From contig NZ_LT629792.1 of the NCBI RefSeq assembly GCF_900106055.1, forward strand, positions 1,550,001 to 1,614,000: DNA of 64,000 bases, read 5' to 3'. The stretch's first letter is position 1, and each line of letters starts with the position of its first letter. Below the pieces are notes generated by a model that saw nothing but the letters and a program-made list of their open reading frames with translations, was not told the DNA's origin and ran no database searches. This stretch comes from Schaalia radingae (GTDB lineage: Bacteria; Actinomycetota; Actinomycetes; Actinomycetales; Actinomycetaceae). Position numbers and translations under genes: made by a program. This document shows positions 45,914-57,492 of this stretch, piece by piece.

Positions 45914-47401
45914 TTATCGGCTGGGCGTCATGAGGATCGTTTCCTGGCCTTGTCCTAACCCGGCGTGATCCAGCCCTGTCACCGCGTGAAGCATACCTGT
46001 CGGTGTCTTCGCACTCAGTGCGAGGCTGACGTGGACCGGCTGGCTGGCTTCGAGTGTCTGCTGAGCTGCTTCGTCCAGATCGATCTGCGTGCTTGTCCCG
46101 GCTGGCAAGTCGTGTGTGAGGTCCCCGATACTCACCTGTGTGGCGTTCGCGCCGGTGGTGACAAGCACGGACATGGTGCTCAGTTCTGCACCGCTGGCAG
46201 TTTCGAGGGCTGTTGGACGCGCCACCTGCTCCTCAGCCAGAATGTCACTCAGGAGCGCCCCGAGGTCCTGGCGAGCCGGGATGGTGAGCGTCGTGACGGG
46301 AGCGACCCCGACGGATGCATCTCTGTCTTCCCAGTGCGTCTGCGACCCGTTCCATTGGCTCCCAACCGTCTTCACCATCACGGTTGTCGCGATGGGCACA
46401 TCTGATTGGACGCGAATTGCACGAGCCTGGTCATCCAGCGTGGAAATATCCACATCCAGAACTGTCCCGTTGTCCACGGTGAGCTGGTCGGTGCCGGCCA
46501 ACGGCGTTGTTCCCACGGGGTTCAGCACGCTCAACGTGACCTGCGCGTTCTCTCCGCTGGGTACGGCGATACGGATGGCTGCTGATTCGAGTGCGGTGCG
46601 ATCCGGCAACGCTATGACGGAGTCCAGCGATGCTGGCTGCCCTGCAATTCGCGTCAGTCCCAACGGTGTCTCACCGTTCATGCCGGATGACTGTGCCCAG
46701 GCGATGACGCCGGGACCGTCGGCTCGAACGTGCAGTGCAAGGCGCTCATATCCTGGGAACCAGGAGGCTGCCAGCAGCGACATGCGTGATTGGGGCGGGA
46801 CAACGACGGCAGGTCCTGGCGTGGTGGTCGGGCCAGATTCGCTGATTGCATCGATGGAAACCTGTGTCGACTTGTCGGATGGGTTGACCAGTTGGAGCAC
46901 CACGTCCTCTCCCACGAGAGTACTTCCGAGCGCAACCCACTGGTCCTGCAGAGCTGGTCGGCATGTGTCGAGCACCAAGGAGCGCAGTTCTCCTCCGCCG
47001 TTTCCCGACAGCACCAGCGCGGTGGCACGTTGCACACGCTCTCCTGTCACGGTGAGTGCCACGTGTGGTTCGTTCTTTGCAGCATCGTTCCCGCCAGCGT
47101 TGACACCAGAGGATCCGGCAGGTGACACCCACCATTGCGCCGGCATCCGCGTATTGCCGACGGCTTGCGGGTCGTCCAGGCCTCCCGGGCAGCCCAGTGT
47201 CACTGACGAGGGGGACGCCGTCACAACCGGAGCTTCAATACGGGCCGGGCCGATGGCACTGGGCTGCGTTGTGGCGGAGCGTGCGGCCAGGTAGCAGATT
47301 GACGCGATAGCCATAATCGTGATCAGTGCGGCGACCATCGGTCGCCGTGAGCGTGCCAGCTTCGTGCGGGGCACGGCTGTGGGTGTGTGCGCGGTACTCA
47401 T
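45914..47401 (-). CDS. DUF5719 family secreted/membrane protein
   Basis: 495 residues with a basic start, one membrane segment near 20-42 (MVAALITIMAIASICYLAA) and a large beta-rich external region. The protein family is known only by its neighbourhood: in actinobacteria it follows the large membrane glycosyltransferase and WhiB2, as here. The ATG at 47401 overlaps the glycosyltransferase stop (ATGA) and has AGGAGG upstream; longer frames extend into that gene. The signal segment lacks a lipobox, so it is probably membrane-anchored at the N-terminus. A role in surface glycan assembly is only inferred from context. Confidence 0.82.
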   Translation of the reverse strand: MSTAHTPTAVPRTKLARSRRPMVAALITIMAIASICYLAARSATTQPSAIGPARIEAPVVTASPSSVTLGCPGGLDDPQAVGNTRMPAQWWVSPAGSSGVNAGGNDAAKNEPHVALTVTGERVQRATALVLSGNGGGELRSLVLDTCRPALQDQWVALGSTLVGEDVVLQLVNPSDKSTQVSIDAISESGPTTTPGPAVVVPPQSRMSLLAASWFPGYERLALHVRADGPGVIAWAQSSGMNGETPLGLTRIAGQPASLDSVIALPDRTALESAAIRIAVPSGENAQVTLSVLNPVGTTPLAGTDQLTVDNGTVLDVDISTLDDQARAIRVQSDVPIATTVMVKTVGSQWNGSQTHWEDRDASVGVAPVTTLTIPARQDLGALLSDILAEEQVARPTALETASGAELSTMSVLVTTGANATQVSIGDLTHDLPAGTSTQIDLDEAAQQTLEASQPVHVSLALSAKTPTGMLHAVTGLDHAGLGQGQETILMTPSR

Positions 47402-50400
47402 GTGCGCCTCCTGAGTGGCACGAGGCCCATAATGCAGGCGGCTCCGGCCACAGCGAGCACAACGCGCCACAGGGTCTGCGGCCACCACGACCAGGTGATG
47501 ACAAGGTGCCCCGATTCTGGCAGTGCAAAGCCTTGAGCCCAGGTGGCTTCCGAGGGTGTCACGTATTCAAGTGCGCGCCCGTCCACAGTGGCATGCCAGC
47601 GCGCATCTGAACGCTCCGCCCACACCAGGGTGGCAGGGGCTCCCTCGTCCACCCCTGCTCCAGTATCAAGGGCGACTGATGTGCCGAGTTGAGTGGAGTC
47701 AATCGGCGTCGTGCCGATCCGTAAATGTGCGGGCTGGGCTGAATCTGGTCGGACTCTCCACAGGGCGCCCGCATCCGTGTCACCTACTTTTTCCAGTGCC
47801 GCCACTTTGTCGAGTGATTCTTCGACGCTGGCCTGGCAGTGAGAAGCAGCCGCGTGCGAACCTTTCGATCCGGTGCACACCACTGTGTCGATGTTGTGCT
47901 GGTACAGGATGCGCGCAGCCTGCTCGTCAGGGGTCGCAACCAGCGTGGCGAGTGCGCTGAGAAGCTGCGCGGATGCGGGGTCTGGGAGGGCTGCATCGCC
48001 ATCCGCCTCGCTCGGACTGACTGCGATCAGACGGGCCCATCGTGTCAGCGCTGAATCATCGGTCCATGACACGTCCTGGGCGCGCAGGATCCACGCGGCC
48101 AGTGCGCCTTGAGCGCGCGTCGCGGCCTCGTCTTCCTGATGATCATGTGGACTGGCCGCGCCTGTCCCCTCGGCTGAGCCAGACGTTTCGGCGGACGGTT
48201 CGAGTGGGGCGATCACGAGGGTGCGTCCGCCTCGCGGTGATTCCTGTGCGTGAGTGGACACGGCTGGCAGGGCCGGGCGCGATGTGGCGGTGACTCTGCT
48301 CGCCGTTGGGGGCGCCATCATCATCGTGACCCACACGATCATGGGGACCAGCGCGGTGCAGGCAACCAGTGCGGTGGCTGCGCTACGGATGAGAGGCGGG
48401 CGCTGCGACCATGCGCGCATGCGCACAGTCAGCTCACCGTCTTCAGCCTTGGCCGTGTAGTGCGGACTGTCGCACGTTGACAGCGCGAGGGTCATGCCCA
48501 ACAGTCCCAGTGAAATAAAGGGGCCGGGCCACGCATAGGCTACCGTGTCTGCAGCGAGCCATCCGACAGGGGCATGAGCACCGGCCCCCAGTGCCACTGG
48601 CACTGTGCTCACACCGTAGGCTGCGAACCGGCTCAGCGCTGCCACGGCCATTCCCCACATGCGGGTGAAGGGCTCATGGGCACGCACAGGGAGGATGCTC
48701 AACAGGGCGCACACCGCCAGCATGACAATAACGACCGCCCCGCAGATGAGCGCTGTGGTCAAACCGTGAATATTCAACCACGTCCACACCGACGGGTTGT
48801 GTCTGCTGAGTTCTCCGTAGGGGGCACGAATGTCAAAGGGCAGACCCAGTGCGATCTGCCAGGCCTGCGCAGGAGGAACTGCAAGTGTTCCACCGCCAGG
48901 CGTAATGAGCGCGTGCCAGCTCGTACCGCCAGTACGGATCGCCGCGCTGACCAATGGGGTGATCACAACTCCAGCAGGCACGAGGGACCACGCGAGGGCG
49001 GCGGCACGCCTCCTCCACCGCATCAGTGCAACCGCGGCGATCAGCACAGCCGCACCCATCAGGGCAGGCACCGCGCTCACGATGACGGCCAGGCTGATTG
49101 CCGCAATCCCCCACGCTCCGCCGGCACGGACATGGCGGTCAACAGTGGCCACACCATCCGCGCTCGGGACGACCAGTGTTGGCTTTGCGCGGCTGATCAG
49201 TCGGATCCAGCCCCACGCTGCCAGGGGAAGAAAGACGTGGACGAGGGCGGCGCTGAGACGTCCGTGGAGTAATGCCAGCAGCAATGTCGGGGCGCAGGCC
49301 CACACCATGCACATGACGACTCGAAGGCGCACTGAGGTCGTCACAGCGCACGAAAGGGCCCACATTGTCAGGCACGATGCCGGTATGGCTGCGGCCAGCA
49401 AAAGAGCAGTCGCATACGTTGGGGATACTCCCAAGGCGCACAACGGCGCAATGAGCACCGTGAGAAGAACGAGGAACGGGTCAGGAACAGCAGCAATTCC
49501 ACTGCCTGACGGCAACCACCATGTCAGCGCGGCTTGCGCCGTCTGTTTCAATGTCGATGGCAATGCAAGCCAGGCACCTCCGCGCAGGGCGGACAGATGC
49601 GAGTGCCAGAGGACGATACTGAGTGCGACAGTGATCACGGTCATCACGGTGAACGTCACAGCACTGGTCATGCGGTAGCTGCGCAGTGAGGCATGCTGGA
49701 TGGGGTCGCCCTCGTCCATGTCGTTGCGTGCGCGAATGGTGCGGGCTCGAAGTTTACGGGCGCGCCACACCTCGCGCGGACTGGCTTCCACTGATGCGAG
49801 TACTCGTCGAGACAGTGTGGCGGTGCGGGCGGCAAGGTGGCGTGCGCGAATCAGGTCGGGCGTGTGTGCGATCAGCTTGAGCCAGGCGCTCAGCTCAGGT
49901 ATCGCCAGGTGGGCGGCACTGGTCATGATCCTGCCGATGGCACGCAGCGGTGTCCACACGGTCAGAGCCACCATGAGCAGCGGCAGTTGCCACCACGGCA
50001 CAGCCGCCATCCAGTTGAACAACTGGGCATATCGGCGTGCCTGGAAAGACGCGTCATCGGGATGGTCAGTGCCTTGGTCATGCAGGCTGGCCTGTTCATG
50101 TCGTACTCGTGCCTTCGGGTCAACGACGACGCGGTACCCGGCGCGCCGCGCCCTGCGGCCGAACTCCAGTCCGTCACCGAAAGGTCCGAGGTTGGGGCTC
50201 AAGCCGCCCAGTTTCGTCCATGCCTGCGTGCTCACCAGCATGCCGGCGGTGCCGACCGCGAGGACATCGGACGTGTCATCGTATTGACCTTGATCGATCT
50301 CATCGGGCATTACTGTGTCGACTCGCCGTGCTGAACGGGTGGCGCGAATACCCAACTCAAGGAGGCGTGAGCCGTCCATTGCGACCTGTTTGGCACCGAC

Positions 50401-50931
50401 CACGCCGATTGTGCGTCCGCTCTGGGCGGTATTCCACTGACGAGACAGACACTGTGGGTGCGCCACACAGTCATCGTGCATGATCCACAGCCACGTGGAA
50501 TTATCGATCAGTTCAGCCACGCGATCGTTGTCGGCATATGCACGGTGGATGGCGTCAGAGAGGTTGCGCGCACCTGGTGTTGAGACGAAGGTGGTCGGAA
50601 CCGTGAAGTCACGAATGGCATTGTCGAGCGTGGCGTGTTCGTCAGCCTGGGCGGCAGTGTGAGGTGGCCGGGGATCCCCAGCTTCCGCATCGATGATGAC
50701 GAGGTGTTCGGGCCGTTCGGCCTGGGAATCGATACTGACCGCGGCTGCGCGGCAACGGTTGTCATTCGTCGAACGGGTGACCAGCACGGCGACAACGCCG
50801 TGAGCAGTGTGGCTGCGCGCGCGGCGTGAACCTGGCTCATCGCCATGAGGTGAGACGTCAGCGTCTGATTGTTCAGGGGTGGACGAGGGTGGCGTAGTGT
50901 GCGCCGAGCGGTGCGAAGCGCTGGAGGTCAT
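47398..50931 (-). CDS. Large membrane glycosyltransferase (GT2 domain plus multi-span region)
   Basis: 1177 residues. An N-terminal family-2 glycosyltransferase domain (about 40-330) includes TWLWIMHDDCVAHP (the D-x-D-like metal site), GVVGAKQV and FGDGLEFGRRARRAGYRV. About a dozen membrane segments follow between 380 and 960, then an external C-terminal part and a last membrane segment at the end. It probably transfers sugar to a lipid or wall polymer across the membrane. It begins five bases after the whiB2 stop and ends in an ATGA overlap with DUF5719, so whiB2, the transferase and the DUF5719 gene look like one transcript. Longer frames upstream are antisense-free but run into whiB2. Confidence 0.87.
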   Translation of the reverse strand: MTSSASHRSAHTTPPSSTPEQSDADVSPHGDEPGSRRARSHTAHGVVAVLVTRSTNDNRCRAAAVSIDSQAERPEHLVIIDAEAGDPRPPHTAAQADEHATLDNAIRDFTVPTTFVSTPGARNLSDAIHRAYADNDRVAELIDNSTWLWIMHDDCVAHPQCLSRQWNTAQSGRTIGVVGAKQVAMDGSRLLELGIRATRSARRVDTVMPDEIDQGQYDDTSDVLAVGTAGMLVSTQAWTKLGGLSPNLGPFGDGLEFGRRARRAGYRVVVDPKARVRHEQASLHDQGTDHPDDASFQARRYAQLFNWMAAVPWWQLPLLMVALTVWTPLRAIGRIMTSAAHLAIPELSAWLKLIAHTPDLIRARHLAARTATLSRRVLASVEASPREVWRARKLRARTIRARNDMDEGDPIQHASLRSYRMTSAVTFTVMTVITVALSIVLWHSHLSALRGGAWLALPSTLKQTAQAALTWWLPSGSGIAAVPDPFLVLLTVLIAPLCALGVSPTYATALLLAAAIPASCLTMWALSCAVTTSVRLRVVMCMVWACAPTLLLALLHGRLSAALVHVFLPLAAWGWIRLISRAKPTLVVPSADGVATVDRHVRAGGAWGIAAISLAVIVSAVPALMGAAVLIAAVALMRWRRRAAALAWSLVPAGVVITPLVSAAIRTGGTSWHALITPGGGTLAVPPAQAWQIALGLPFDIRAPYGELSRHNPSVWTWLNIHGLTTALICGAVVIVMLAVCALLSILPVRAHEPFTRMWGMAVAALSRFAAYGVSTVPVALGAGAHAPVGWLAADTVAYAWPGPFISLGLLGMTLALSTCDSPHYTAKAEDGELTVRMRAWSQRPPLIRSAATALVACTALVPMIVWVTMMMAPPTASRVTATSRPALPAVSTHAQESPRGGRTLVIAPLEPSAETSGSAEGTGAASPHDHQEDEAATRAQGALAAWILRAQDVSWTDDSALTRWARLIAVSPSEADGDAALPDPASAQLLSALATLVATPDEQAARILYQHNIDTVVCTGSKGSHAAASHCQASVEESLDKVAALEKVGDTDAGALWRVRPDSAQPAHLRIGTTPIDSTQLGTSVALDTGAGVDEGAPATLVWAERSDARWHATVDGRALEYVTPSEATWAQGFALPESGHLVITWSWWPQTLWRVVLAVAGAACIMGLVPLRRRT

Positions 50932-50935
50932 GTCA

Positions 50936-51232
50936 TCAGCCAGCGGCACGGCGCAAGCGGCGACGCTCCCGTTCGGACAATCCGCCCCAGATTCCGAATC
51001 GCTCGTCATGAGCTAATGCGTATTCCAGGCACTCTTCGCGCACTGAGCATGATTGGCACACGGCTTTCGCTTCGCGCGTCGATCCTCCCTTTTCCGGGAA
51101 GAAGGCTTCTGGATCTGTCTGTGCGCACAGCGCATGCTGCTGCCACGCCAGCGGGCCATCAGCACGGGCAAATGCCTCGACATCCGCAGCCTCGGACCAT
51201 GTCAGAGGTCCGTCACCCAGGATGTTCCACAC
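50936..51232 (-). CDS. whiB2: WhiB-family iron-sulfur transcription regulator, WhiB2/WhmD-like
   Basis: 98-residue WhiB protein with the four cluster-binding cysteines Cys36, Cys59, Cys62 and Cys68 (Cys-x2-Cys-x5-Cys) and the GIWGGLSERER turn-plus-basic tail used for sigma-factor and DNA contact. The synteny with DUF3499 and the Rv3259-type gene points to the WhiB2/WhmD branch, which controls septation and cell division in mycobacteria. The GTG start has GGGGA upstream. Regulation of the following glycosyltransferase is likely only in the sense of shared transcription. Confidence 0.92.
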   Translation of the reverse strand: MWNILGDGPLTWSEAADVEAFARADGPLAWQQHALCAQTDPEAFFPEKGGSTREAKAVCQSCSVREECLEYALAHDERFGIWGGLSERERRRLRRAAG

Positions 51233-51400
51233 GATTTATCGTCCCCTCGCCGTAAACAGTTCGTACCTGAATTACACCGTTGTTATCCGCCGGTGTCAAG
51301 TTGGCTTGCGATTTTTTCTCCGCCACTCGGCGTGTCGAGTTGTCGCTGTGTCGCATCACGGGTTAGCGTGGCCACTCACGGTGACCTAACCGTTATTCAG

Positions 51401-51409
51401 CCCCCCCCC
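51401..51409 (+). repeat. C9 homopolymer upstream of the TIGR03089 gene
   Basis: Nine consecutive C residues about 47-55 bases before the start of the next gene, upstream of its probable -35. Such tracts can slip during replication. A GGTTAG...CTAACC inverted repeat lies at 51361-51391 just upstream. Confidence 0.6.
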
Positions 51410-51455
51410 GCGGGCGCGTTCCCGTTACCGCACCTTTTTCGCTAACGTACCGAGT

Positions 51456-52439
51456 ATGACTCTTCATCAGCTGGTCAGCCTGCTTCAAAGACAGCCGCTG
51501 CCACTACTGACGTGGTACGACCTTGCAGCCTCCCCCATTCAGCGCACCGAGCTCTCCGGCCCTGTTCTGGCCCGCTGGTTCTCCAAGATCGCGAACCTTT
51601 TGATGGAGTATTCCGCGATGAACCAGTGGGGTGACCTTGCTGGCGCCGACAGCGGTGACAGCCGCAGCATCAACGCGCCGAGCGGGCAGGTCGCCCTCGA
51701 CGATCAGGACTGTCAGCCGCGCGGACGGATCTGCGTGGACATGCCGTCTTCGTGGCAAGGGTGTCTGTGGGCGGGTGCCTCGTGGCTGTGCGGGTGGCGC
51801 ACCGTTGACGCGGCCCTCATGGACGAGGGGGACGCCGACATTTTAATCACGGGCGAGGTGTCTGAGCGGGCGTGCGCCGCTGATGGGGCCGGTGTGAGTG
51901 TGTATGCGCATAACCTGTCAGCGCTGGCATTGCAATGGGATGGAGACCTGCCAGGCGCGATGATGGATGCGATCGCTGAGGTGTCAGGTTGCGGCGACGT
52001 GCCGGAGTTCGATGCCGACGAGTTGCCTGTTTTCCCTACCGGCTGGCGGGTCGATGAGCCCTCGAATCTAGCGTGGGAGCAGTTGTGGGAGACTGACGGC
52101 GGCGCGCCTGGCGCTGCGCACGATGAGGGCGCTGCGTCGGGATACGTGCATGGTAACGGTGGCGTGACGAAGTCCCCACGCGCTGACAGCGCTGTACCCA
52201 GATCTCCACGCACTGACAGCGCTACGCCGGCATCCCTGCACGGCAGCATCGACCTGCCGCCACGTATCGCTGTGATGAGCCGGGGTCTGGTTGCAGATAC
52301 GAGCCTGTTGCTCTGGGCGCTGAGCCGCAGCCAGCCTCTGGTTATCATCGCCTGCGGCGGGCTTGACCGAGACGATCCAGCCGTTGCCGACCCGATCGCC
52401 CGCATCGCCACCCAGGAACGCGCGCAGCTGCGCCCTTAG
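51456..52439 (+). CDS. TIGR03089 family protein (AMP-ligase N-terminal-like)
   Basis: 327 residues. The family resembles the N-terminal part of acyl-CoA synthetases but lacks the ATP-binding P-loop and C-terminal domain, so it is not expected to be an active ligase. Visible family features: TWYDLAASPIQRTELSG near the start, CLWAGASWLCGWRTVDA, and the C-terminal SLLLWALSRSQPLVIIACG. A low-complexity insertion near 225-268 contains a ten-residue duplication (SPRADSAVPR/SPRTDSATPA). The ATG is preceded by TAACGT at 51443-51448, seven bases away, with no ribosome site. Confidence 0.8.
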   Translation: MTLHQLVSLLQRQPLPLLTWYDLAASPIQRTELSGPVLARWFSKIANLLMEYSAMNQWGDLAGADSGDSRSINAPSGQVALDDQDCQPRGRICVDMPSSWQGCLWAGASWLCGWRTVDAALMDEGDADILITGEVSERACAADGAGVSVYAHNLSALALQWDGDLPGAMMDAIAEVSGCGDVPEFDADELPVFPTGWRVDEPSNLAWEQLWETDGGAPGAAHDEGAASGYVHGNGGVTKSPRADSAVPRSPRTDSATPASLHGSIDLPPRIAVMSRGLVADTSLLLWALSRSQPLVIIACGGLDRDDPAVADPIARIATQERAQLRP

Positions 52440-52501
52440 CCTCCTGGCGACTTCGCGCGGCGCGGGCGTGTCCTCACAAAAGTCCGGCGGCACCTTGGTC
52501 C

Positions 52502-53263
52502 TTATCGAGAGGCGCGGAGGAAGTCGACGGCCTCAACGATTGACCCATCGAACTTCTTGACTCCATGATCCAGCACGATGCCGCGCTCACAAATGTTCTT
52601 AATCATTTCGAGGTCATGGCTGACAACAACAAGCGTCTGGCCGGTACCCCGAAGCTCTTCCATCTTCGAAATACACTTGCGTTGGAAAGGCTCATCTCCC
52701 ACGGCGAGAATCTCATCGACCAGGAAGACGTCAGGCTCGCAATGGACGGCAACGGAAAAAGCAAGCCGCATGTACATACCTGAGGAGTAGAATTTCACCT
52801 CAGTATCGATGAATTTCTCGATCTCGCTAAACGCCACGATCTGATCGAACTTTTCGTCGATCTCTTTTTCTTTCATGCCCAAAATCGCCGCATTCAGGTA
52901 AATGTTTTCGCGCCCGGTCAGATCCGGGTGCATTCCCGCGCCAACTTCAATCAAACCGGCGATTCTGCCGCGAGCCAGAACAGTGCCCTGATCGGGGCGC
53001 ATCACACCACTGATCAGTTTGAGCGTGGTGGATTTTCCTGATCCGTTGAAGCCGAGCAGTGCCACGGACTCGCCCTGGTGGATCGACAATGACAGGTCGT
53101 CGAGCGCTTTGAAGGAATCGTCCAGTTCATCTTTGCGCCCCTTCAAAGTCCACACCACGTACTCCTTGATGGAACGGGTGTGGCGCAGCCGAAATTCCTT
53201 ATCGAGGTGTTCAAGCCGGACCATCTCGAGGGCTTCGGACCCAGAATTGTGAGGATCGTTCAT
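52502..53263 (-). CDS. wzt: Polysaccharide ABC exporter, ATP-binding subunit
   Basis: ATPase of a two-component ABC exporter for lipid-linked glycans. The 253 residues show Walker A GFNGSGKST, LTGRENIYLNAAILGM (typical of Wzt/TagH/RfbE), the signature YSSGMYMRLAFSVA, and Walker B DVFLVDEILAVGD. There is no C-terminal carbohydrate-binding extension, as in the mycobacterial galactan exporter Rv3781. It starts directly after the permease stop and shares its ribosome site AGGAG. Substrate: probably the galactofuranose-containing glycan made by the neighbouring genes. Confidence 0.92.
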   Translation of the reverse strand: MNDPHNSGSEALEMVRLEHLDKEFRLRHTRSIKEYVVWTLKGRKDELDDSFKALDDLSLSIHQGESVALLGFNGSGKSTTLKLISGVMRPDQGTVLARGRIAGLIEVGAGMHPDLTGRENIYLNAAILGMKEKEIDEKFDQIVAFSEIEKFIDTEVKFYSSGMYMRLAFSVAVHCEPDVFLVDEILAVGDEPFQRKCISKMEELRGTGQTLVVVSHDLEMIKNICERGIVLDHGVKKFDGSIVEAVDFLRASR

Positions 53264-54151
53264 TTACAACTCCTGTGCGAACTTACCTTCAAGACGGTGG
53301 AAGACCAGTTGGCCGATGAGCAGCACACCAAACGCAATGACGAAGGATCCCATCATCAGTGCGGGCATGTTTGAGGCCATGAGGTCCCAGCTCGTATGGC
53401 CGGCTTCGACAACGCCTTGCGTCGGTGCCCAGAAGCAGAAGTGAGACAGTTCGACGCCCATCGCAAGAGGGTTCAGCATGTAGAGGTTGACAAGCCACCG
53501 AGGGAAGACATCCGCCACCATATGCCATTGGTAGAACACAGGCGAGACCCAGATAGCAACCATCGACAGCAAGTCAACGAAGTTTTCAGCGTCACGGAAA
53601 AAGACGTTGAAAGCCGCGAAGAGCAGACCTAAACCGAGGGAGAACATGCCGATCGTCAGCACTGAAAGTACACCGACCAGAATGTGCACTGGGGTTGGCC
53701 TCCATCCGAAGAGGAGTGCTCCGACTATCAGCACAACGATCTGCGGAACAACATGGACGAAGGCGACCCACAAGCTTGAGACCGGGAATAGCTCGCGTGG
53801 TAGATAGATCTTGCCCACCAGCGGAGCGTTCCAGATAATCGATCGCGTGGTGTTGGACAGGATCTCGTTGAAGAAGTTGATCATCACCATGCCGGCGAAC
53901 AGGTAGACCACGTAGCTGGGAATGGAACGACCCAGGCCCATGAATTTACCCATTGCGATGTAGTAAACGACCAGTTGGACCGCTGGTTTTACATAGCTCC
54001 ACACCATGCCCAGCGCGGACCCTCTGTAGCGTACCCGCAGTTCTTTCTTCACCAACAGGCGCAGGAGGAAACTCCATCGTCCCAAGTCGAGCAAACCGGC
54101 CGAATGGCCGGGCGCTCGAAGTGGGTATTCACTCAGTTCTTTAGTCATCAA
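53264..54151 (-). CDS. wzm: Polysaccharide ABC exporter, permease subunit
   Basis: 295-residue ABC-2 type permease with six predicted membrane segments. LVKKELRVRYRGSALGMVWSYVKP is the conserved cytoplasmic N-terminal motif of Wzm/TagG/RfbD permeases. It lies between the galactofuranosyltransferase gene and wzt on one strand, the same set of genes as the mycobacterial galactan exporter region, although that lineage's arabinan and mycolate genes are absent here. Confidence 0.92.
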   Translation of the reverse strand: MMTKELSEYPLRAPGHSAGLLDLGRWSFLLRLLVKKELRVRYRGSALGMVWSYVKPAVQLVVYYIAMGKFMGLGRSIPSYVVYLFAGMVMINFFNEILSNTTRSIIWNAPLVGKIYLPRELFPVSSLWVAFVHVVPQIVVLIVGALLFGWRPTPVHILVGVLSVLTIGMFSLGLGLLFAAFNVFFRDAENFVDLLSMVAIWVSPVFYQWHMVADVFPRWLVNLYMLNPLAMGVELSHFCFWAPTQGVVEAGHTSWDLMASNMPALMMGSFVIAFGVLLIGQLVFHRLEGKFAQEL

Positions 54152-54169
54152 TGGAAAAATTCTGTTCGA

Positions 54170-57429
<3,260 letters not shown>

Positions 57430-57492
57430 CTAGCGCCTTTCGGCTCTGATTTAAGGTAAGCCACCACAGACTACTCAATCGCACAGGCATCG

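Noticed and set aside
47398..51009. Longer glycosyltransferase start at 51009
   Set aside because: It would overlap most of the whiB2 3' end in another frame; the ATG at 50931 just after the whiB2 stop fits operon spacing.
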